From Solirubrobacteraceae bacterium (lineage in GTDB: Bacteria; Actinomycetota; Thermoleophilia; Solirubrobacterales; Solirubrobacteraceae), in NCBI GenBank assembly GCA_025449845.1, contig JANWIP010000019.1:62001-126000 (forward strand): 64,000 bases of DNA, written 5' to 3'. A program made the position numbers and the translations under genes. The notes beneath the pieces were generated by a model. The model saw nothing but the letters and a program-made list of their open reading frames with translations, ran no database searches and was not told the origin of the DNA. Positions 60,197 to 64,000 of the stretch are shown in pieces. Each line of letters begins with the position of its first letter. The first letter of the stretch is position 1.

Positions 60197-60529
60197 CTAC
60201 CGCTCGTAAGGCGGAAACGGAGACACGACAGGTGCGCCGGCCGGAATCGCTTCGGTGGCGATTGCCTCCACTGCCTGCTCCTCTGCCTCCGTCAGCTCCT
60301 CATCGTGCTGGCCGTCGCACAGCACGCGGAAGTTGCCCGTCACGCCACTGTCGGCGTGAATCGTGATGCCGGGCAGGATCTCCTCACCCTCCTCGAAGCC
60401 CAGGCGCTCCATGTCGAAGTGCGCCAGGCCGATGCCGTGGGCGTTGTGAGTCGGGTTCTCGCGGTCGTGTGACGCCACGGCCTGCGCGAAGCGCTCCAGG
60501 TTCTTGGCGATCTTGCCTGTGTCCGCCAT
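60197..60529 (-). CDS. Conserved-looking hypothetical protein
   Basis: A 110-residue acidic soluble protein (MADTGKIAKNLERFAQAVAS, GIGLAHFDMERLGFEEGEEI, PFPPYER at the end). GGGAG lies directly before the ATG, closer than usual. It is transcribed alone and ends in a clear intrinsic terminator, which supports its being a real gene. I do not recognise a family; the EExLTEAEEQAVEAIA helix suggests a small regulatory or binding domain. Confidence 0.65.
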   Translation of the reverse strand: MADTGKIAKNLERFAQAVASHDRENPTHNAHGIGLAHFDMERLGFEEGEEILPGITIHADSGVTGNFRVLCDGQHDEELTEAEEQAVEAIATEAIPAGAPVVSPFPPYER

Positions 60530-60616
60530 CTCCCTTGGAGGTTAGCTGTCAGCCGGCCTCGGGCGTACCATGCCGAGACCACCACACGACCCACGGCGAC
60601 CTAGGGGGAAACCACG

Positions 60617-61285
60617 ATGGACATCTTTGATCTTCTCGATGCGGCACGCATTCACACCAACGTGCTTGAGCATCCGTTTTATCAGCGCTGGAACGCGGGG
60701 GCGCTGGCGCCGCAGGAGCTCAGCTTCTACGCCGGCGAGTATCGCCACGCGGTCGTCGCGCTCGCCGATGCCTCCCAGCTGGCCGCTACCAAGGCTGGTC
60801 CTGAGCATGCCGCAACGCTCAATAGGCACGCCGCCGAGGAGGTCAGTCACATCGAGCTCTGGGACGACTTCGCTCGGGCCGTTGGGGCCGAGGGGCTTGG
60901 AGTTGAGGGACTCGGACCTGAAGGACTGGGCCGGGAGCCGCTGGCGCAGACGCGCGAGTGCGCCGTGTCCTGGACCGCCGGTGCGGATCTGCTTGAGCAC
61001 CTTGCAGTGCTCTACACCGTCGAGGCTTCCCAGCCGGCAATCTCCACCACCAAGCTGCACGGCCTTAGGACTCACTACGGGGTTGCCGAGGACTCCACCG
61101 GACTCGATTACTTCAAGCTGCATGCCACGCTCGATGTCGAGCACGCGCGCCAGGCACGCGGATTGATCTCCGAGCTGGCCGAGGACTCAGACGTCGAGCG
61201 GATGCTTGCTCGGGCCGAGGCTGCGCTGCGGGGGAACTGGACGCTGCTTGACGGCGTCGAGGAGCGCCGGCTGGTTACGGCGTAA
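60617..61285 (+). CDS. Heme-oxygenase-like diiron oxidase candidate (PqqC/CADD/TenA fold)
   Basis: A 222-residue all-helical protein of the PqqC/TenA/CADD superfamily. Metal-ligand-like positions are EYRH (Glu41/His44), EEVSH (Glu75/His78), Glu136 (YTVEAS) and His169-x3-Asp173-x2-His176 (HATLDVEH). The last spacing equals that of the CADD diiron site. That set fits the heme-oxygenase-like diiron oxidases (HDO), which do oxidative C-C or N-oxygenation chemistry. A GLGVEGLGPEGLG repeat (residues about 93-106) is an in-frame expansion. GGGGG precedes the ATG. The substrate is unknown. Confidence 0.8.
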   Translation: MDIFDLLDAARIHTNVLEHPFYQRWNAGALAPQELSFYAGEYRHAVVALADASQLAATKAGPEHAATLNRHAAEEVSHIELWDDFARAVGAEGLGVEGLGPEGLGREPLAQTRECAVSWTAGADLLEHLAVLYTVEASQPAISTTKLHGLRTHYGVAEDSTGLDYFKLHATLDVEHARQARGLISELAEDSDVERMLARAEAALRGNWTLLDGVEERRLVTA

Positions 61286-61374
61286 GCGCCGCTGCTGCTG
61301 GCGCGCTGCTGCTGGTTACGGCGTAAGCGCCGCTGCTGCTGGCGCGCTGCTGCTGGCTACGGCGTAAGCGCCGC
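61271..61374. repeat. 41-bp tandem repeat across convergent stop codons
   Basis: Copies of CTGGTTACGGCGTAAG begin at 61271 and 61312, with a variant CTGGCTACGG at 61353, giving an exact 41-bp period for about 2.5 copies. The first copy encodes the last residues and stop of the HDO-like gene. The last encodes the C-terminal residues and stop of the luciferase-like gene on the other strand. GGCG-TAAG-CGCC in each copy can form a small stem. Confidence 0.75.
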
Positions 61375-62463
61375 TCGTACGATCGGCGCTACCTCGTTCG
61401 CGAACAGCTCCGTCGCTCGCATCACCTTGTCGTGGGCCAGCGTGCCCACGCTGAGCTGCGCCAGGAAGCGGTCGTGGTTGAACAGCTCGTGCTCGGCCAG
61501 GATCTTCTCGGCCACCTGCTGGGGGCTTCCCACTAGCAGGTGGCCTTCCGGGCCGCATGAGCGGTCGAACTGCTCGCGCGTCAGCGGCTGCCAGCCACGC
61601 TCGCGGCCGATCCGGTTCATCATCGGCGCATAGGCCGGGAAGTACTCGTCTCGCGCCTGCTGTGAGGTGGCTGCCACGTAGGTGTGGGAATTGATGCCGA
61701 CTGCCACCTCGGAGGGCTTGGCCACCGCTACCTCAGAGGGCCTTGCGTCGGCCTCGCCAGCTGGGGATGTCTCCCCTGCTTGAGTTTCCCCTGCTTGACG
61801 GGCCGCCCCCTGCTTGACGGCCTCCCGATACAGGTCGATCAGCGGTGTAAAACGCGCCGGGGACCCGCCGATTATTGCCAGCATCAAGGGGAGGCCCAGC
61901 GCGCCCGCGCGCATGATCGATCCGGGTGAGCCGCCCACCGCGATCCACACCGGCAACGGGTTCTGCAATGGACGGGGGTAGATGCCTACGTCCCGCAGCG
62001 CTGCGCGGTGCTTGCCCGACCACGTAACTCGCTCGGACTTGCGCAGGGCCAGCAGCAGTTCCAGCTTCTCGGAGAACAGCTCGTCGTAATCTTCGAGGTC
62101 GTATCCGAACAGCGGGAAGGACTCGGTGAACGAGCCGCGGCCCGCCATGATCTCCGCGCGGCCGTCTGAGATCAGGTCGAGCGTTGAGAAGTCCTGGAAC
62201 ACCTTCACGGGGTCCGCCGAGCTGAGGACAGTCACGGCGCTGCTCAGGCGTATGTTCTTCGTGCGGGCTGCCGCTGCCGCCAGGGCCACCGGCGGTGAGG
62301 ACACCGCGTAGTCGGGGCGATGGTGCTCGCCGAGACCGAAAACTTCCAGCCCCAGTTCGTCTGCCAGCTCGATCTCCTCCAGCAGCTCGCGTAGGCGCTC
62401 GGCGGTGCGCTCTGCTCCCGCGCCGGGGGCGAGATCGGCGAATGTGCACAAGCCCAGTTCCAC
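61357..62463 (-). CDS. Luciferase-like (LLM class) flavin oxidoreductase
   Basis: A 368-residue TIM-barrel monooxygenase or F420-type oxidoreductase of the bacterial luciferase family. Characteristic stretches are [60 protein letters not shown] and [16 protein letters not shown]. Together these bind FMN or F420. An in-frame repetitive insert ([15 protein letters not shown] and [15 protein letters not shown]) sits at about residues 220-255. GTG start. Its stop lies inside the 41-bp tandem repeat. The substrate cannot be inferred. Confidence 0.9.
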   Translation of the reverse strand: MELGLCTFADLAPGAGAERTAERLRELLEEIELADELGLEVFGLGEHHRPDYAVSSPPVALAAAAARTKNIRLSSAVTVLSSADPVKVFQDFSTLDLISDGRAEIMAGRGSFTESFPLFGYDLEDYDELFSEKLELLLALRKSERVTWSGKHRAALRDVGIYPRPLQNPLPVWIAVGGSPGSIMRAGALGLPLMLAIIGGSPARFTPLIDLYREAVKQGAARQAGETQAGETSPAGEADARPSEVAVAKPSEVAVGINSHTYVAATSQQARDEYFPAYAPMMNRIGRERGWQPLTREQFDRSCGPEGHLLVGSPQQVAEKILAEHELFNHDRFLAQLSVGTLAHDKVMRATELFANEVAPIVRAALTP

Positions 62464-62546
62464 GAGGCGCCCACTATAGGTGTTGGCGCCTCGCGCTTAT
62501 TTGGGTGGGCCGGATCTTGGGTGGGCCGGATCTCTCGTCGGTTTCT

Positions 62547-62843
62547 CTAAACCGAGGCTGCCTCTGGATCGGGACGGACAATCACCGTATCTGCCACGGG
62601 AATGATCTCGTCAACGGGCAGGTCGGCACGGGAGGCATGCTCGCGGATCGCCTCGGGGCTGCTTGCCTGATAGATGCAGACCGTCCCGACCGATCCTCCG
62701 TTCTCCTCCAGGACGTAGCTGCGAATCCAACGGATGTCCTCGGACATCTCCTCATCGCCGACCTGTTTCGAGCGCCCGGCTGCCTCCTGCAAGTCCTGCG
62801 GTGATCGCCATCCGCTGCGTCGCAGGATCACATACGTGTTCAT
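62547..62843 (-). CDS. DUF4242 (SCO4226-type) protein
   Basis: A 98-residue ferredoxin-like-fold protein of the DUF4242 family. Family blocks are MNTYVILRRSGWRSPQDLQ, IRWIRSYVLEENGGSVGTVC, IYQASSPEAIREHA and PDPEA near the end. A Streptomyces homologue, SCO4226, binds nickel, so metal binding is possible. GGAGG lies six bases before the ATG. It is a single gene on the minus strand. Confidence 0.85.
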   Translation of the reverse strand: MNTYVILRRSGWRSPQDLQEAAGRSKQVGDEEMSEDIRWIRSYVLEENGGSVGTVCIYQASSPEAIREHASRADLPVDEIIPVADTVIVRPDPEAASV

Positions 62844-62895
62844 CTTCGCCTCCTCGAGGGTTGGGATGCCTGCGAATTCTACGCCTTTCGCATCC

Positions 62896-63081
62896 TCAGT
62901 CGCCTGAGTTTCGCCAGTTCAGCGTGAGGCGCCATGCGCGCATCATGAAAAGGCCCGCCGCTACGGACGCGAGGCTGCTGTGGCGTCGCCAGATGTCTTC
63001 CCCGCGCGTAAGTTCGATCAGCGTGCCGAGGACTCCGAGGACTACGAACAGGACCCCAAGGAAGAACGCCGCACGACGCAT
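62896..63081 (-). CDS. Small two-helix membrane protein
   Basis: A 61-residue protein with a strong first helix (AFFLGVLFVVLGVLGTLIEL), a short polar loop and a second hydrophobic segment (LASVAAGLFMMRAWRL). The ribosome site is weak. Other frames here look like shadows. The family is not recognised; a real small membrane protein is more likely than not. Confidence 0.5.
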   Translation of the reverse strand: MRRAAFFLGVLFVVLGVLGTLIELTRGEDIWRRHSSLASVAAGLFMMRAWRLTLNWRNSGD

Positions 63082-63206
63082 GCCTATCCATCGGCGGGCC
63101 GCGCGGTGCGCTTAAGGGGCGTCGGCGGGCGGATTGGAGTCCCATCCCTGAGCCGCGCTACCCTCCCGCGATCTACGTGCGCTGATAGTTCAGCACGCGA
63201 ACGCCC

Positions 63207-63243
63207 CTACATCTCGAGGATCTCAATTCTGTAGCCATCGAGC
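63207..63243 (-). pseudogene. 3' remnant of a glyoxalase/VOC gene
   Basis: Read on the minus strand, 63243-63207 encodes LDGYRIEILEM and a stop, almost the same as the DGYRVEILEMLG end of the glyoxalase gene at 63789-64000. Only this end is present; the rest of the gene is missing. It lies just beyond the HicAB-like pair, on the other side from the intact copy. Confidence 0.6.
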
Positions 63244-63286
63244 TACCGTACGGTTTGCAACTCGTCGCCGACGCGCCTGACGGCGT

Positions 63287-63532
63287 TCAGGCGTACACGA
63301 GTTCGGCGCTTGCTGTCGTCGCAACCGGCTCCGGGTGCAGTGGCGCCAGCGTCACGGTTGGCGGCGCCTCTCCTGGGCCGGCGAGGGCAAGTGAGATTCC
63401 TTCCTGGAGGCTCTCCCGCAGCTCATCCAAATTGTCGCCCGTGGCGAACACGCCAGGGTGCTCATCCACCGTTGCCCAAAGGGACCCATCCTCGAGTCGT
63501 ACGTTGACGTGCAGTTGCTGAGGCTCAGGCAT
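63287..63532 (-). CDS. hicB: HicB-like antitoxin
   Basis: An 81-residue HicB-family antitoxin-like protein: LHVNVRLEDGSLWATVDEHP followed by GVFATGDNLDELRESLQEGI is the partially degraded RNase H fold of HicB. The C-terminal 30 residues are Pro/Ala-rich and lack an obvious DNA-binding domain, as in the shorter HicB class. The ATG at 63532 has GGAG seven bases upstream and is preferred over the start at 63577. It follows the toxin gene by 25 bp, the usual order. Confidence 0.8.
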   Translation of the reverse strand: MPEPQQLHVNVRLEDGSLWATVDEHPGVFATGDNLDELRESLQEGISLALAGPGEAPPTVTLAPLHPEPVATTASAELVYA

Positions 63533-63557
63533 CGTGCTCTCCTTTAAGGATATCGGC

Positions 63558-63758
63558 TCAACCGCGCTTGTCCTCAAGACCTGCCTCGCGCCGCAGTTGT
63601 GCCTCGAAGCCCTTCGAGTATGCGCGCCGCTTGTTCTCGGGAAGCGTAATCGGCCTGTATCCGGGCTTCGTCATCTTGGCCTGGTGCTTGCCGCCACGGT
63701 CGAGCGTCCAGCCCTCCCGCTGGAGACGCTTGATCCATTCCTTCTGAGTTGCCGGCAT
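63558..63758 (-). CDS. hicA: HicA-like mRNA interferase toxin
   Basis: A 66-residue HicA-family toxin, a double-stranded RNA-binding-like fold that cleaves mRNA: KRLQREGWTLDRGGKHQAKM, with the catalytic His in GGKHQ in place of the more common GSHH, then TKPGYRPITLP. It is the first gene of the toxin-antitoxin pair. The pair is bracketed by the intact glyoxalase gene and a glyoxalase remnant, suggesting past insertion or deletion. Confidence 0.8.
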   Translation of the reverse strand: MPATQKEWIKRLQREGWTLDRGGKHQAKMTKPGYRPITLPENKRRAYSKGFEAQLRREAGLEDKRG

Positions 63759-63788
63759 GACTTCACGATCGTGGCAGCCGGTCCGGCG

Positions 63789-64000
63789 TTATCCCAACAT
63801 CTCCAATATCTCGACTCTATAGCCATCCGGATCACGCACAAAGCAGAGTCGGGAGCCGCCCTCGCGGATCGTGTAAGGCGGCTTCTCGGGCTCGATGCCC
63901 AGGACTGCAAGCTGCGCCAGCATGTCATCCAGATCGGGGGCGGTGATGGCAATGTGGCCGTATGCCGTCCCTATCTCATAGGACTCCACGCCGAAGTTGT
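63789..64000 (-). CDS. gloA: Glyoxalase (VOC superfamily), 5' truncated by window edge
   Basis: The C-terminal 70 residues of a glyoxalase I-like metalloenzyme. NFGVESYEIGTAYGHIAITA, the metal-binding His/Glu region, is followed by RLCFVRDPDGYRVEILEMLG, with the second metal Glu in VEILE. It detoxifies methylglyoxal as its thiol adduct. The start lies beyond 64000. An actinobacterial enzyme may use a thiol other than glutathione. Confidence 0.85.
   Translation of the reverse strand, partial: NFGVESYEIGTAYGHIAITAPDLDDMLAQLAVLGIEPEKPPYTIREGGSRLCFVRDPDGYRVEILEMLG

Noticed and set aside
61271-61374. Possible CRISPR-like array
   Set aside because: The 41-bp units are contiguous without spacers, only about 2.5 copies are present, and no cas gene lies nearby.
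1-64000. tRNA, rRNA or insertion-sequence genes
   Set aside because: No cloverleaf-like sequence with a CCA-type end, rRNA core motif or transposase frame was recognised on either strand.

Overview
The window looks like chromosomal DNA of a high-GC actinobacterium, most plausibly of the class Thermoleophilia (Solirubrobacterales-like). Supporting this are the strongly GC-biased codons, frequent GTG and TTG starts, the mismatch-repair nuclease NucS, a fused Kgd-type 2-oxoglutarate dehydrogenase, an MprAB-like two-component system, and very large secreted repeat and propeller proteins. The placement is an inference; no rRNA or tRNA gene is visible to confirm it. I see no CRISPR array, prophage or insertion sequence.

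Layout. 1-9.5 kb: transport and regulation (a truncated DHA2 MFS transporter, a cytosolic papain-like protease, a sulfotransferase-family protein, a DrrAB/NodIJ-type ABC exporter, an orphan MlaE-type permease divergent from a GntR regulator, a second DHA2 exporter divergent from an HxlR regulator, and a TetR regulator). 9.5-14.7 kb: a small membrane protein, two adjacent peptidase-S51-like genes (one with an apparent frameshift), an OmpR/HK two-component pair and a Gly/Ser-rich exported protein. 14.7-23.2 kb: a tight co-oriented run of PHP phosphoesterase, arylsulfotransferase, MFS exporter and lipoprotein arylsulfotransferase, followed by a convergent sulfotransferase-family gene that is divergent from a type III polyketide synthase. 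This is the most coherent candidate pathway in the window: making, sulfating and exporting a phenolic product. 23.2-33 kb: a 1020-residue exported protein, a GAF-GGDEF diguanylate cyclase, two exported ferritin-like proteins, aconitase and an M42 aminopeptidase.

33-41.4 kb is an accessory island of exported proteins, visibly more A/T-rich in part. It holds two intact copies and one decayed copy of a 235-residue family, a beta-propeller-like protein and a 1121-residue relative of the 23-kb giant protein. The two intact family copies share a promoter-like block with the same spacing. 41.5-52 kb: cupin, thioesterase, EttA, a J-domain/TPR protein, a GT-C-like membrane protein, an ion-channel-like membrane protein, TatA, a Pr6Pr-type membrane protein, NucS, an enoyl-CoA hydratase-like protein and an exported protein with carboxypeptidase-regulatory-like repeats. 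52-64 kb: the lipoyl-E2-E1 2-oxoglutarate dehydrogenase fusion, DUF3817 and Nudix genes, an FAD-linked oxidase with a PanE-like reductase, a heme-oxygenase-like diiron-oxidase candidate, a luciferase-like monooxygenase, a DUF4242 protein, a HicA/HicB-like pair and the end of a glyoxalase gene.

Recurrent themes: (i) translationally coupled starts overlapping the upstream stop; (ii) perfect inverted repeats in the intergenic gaps next to regulators and between convergent genes; (iii) in-frame simple repeats at protein ends or in loops; (iv) a marked preference for GAA over GAG glutamate codons in the big exported proteins, unlike the cytosolic genes around them.
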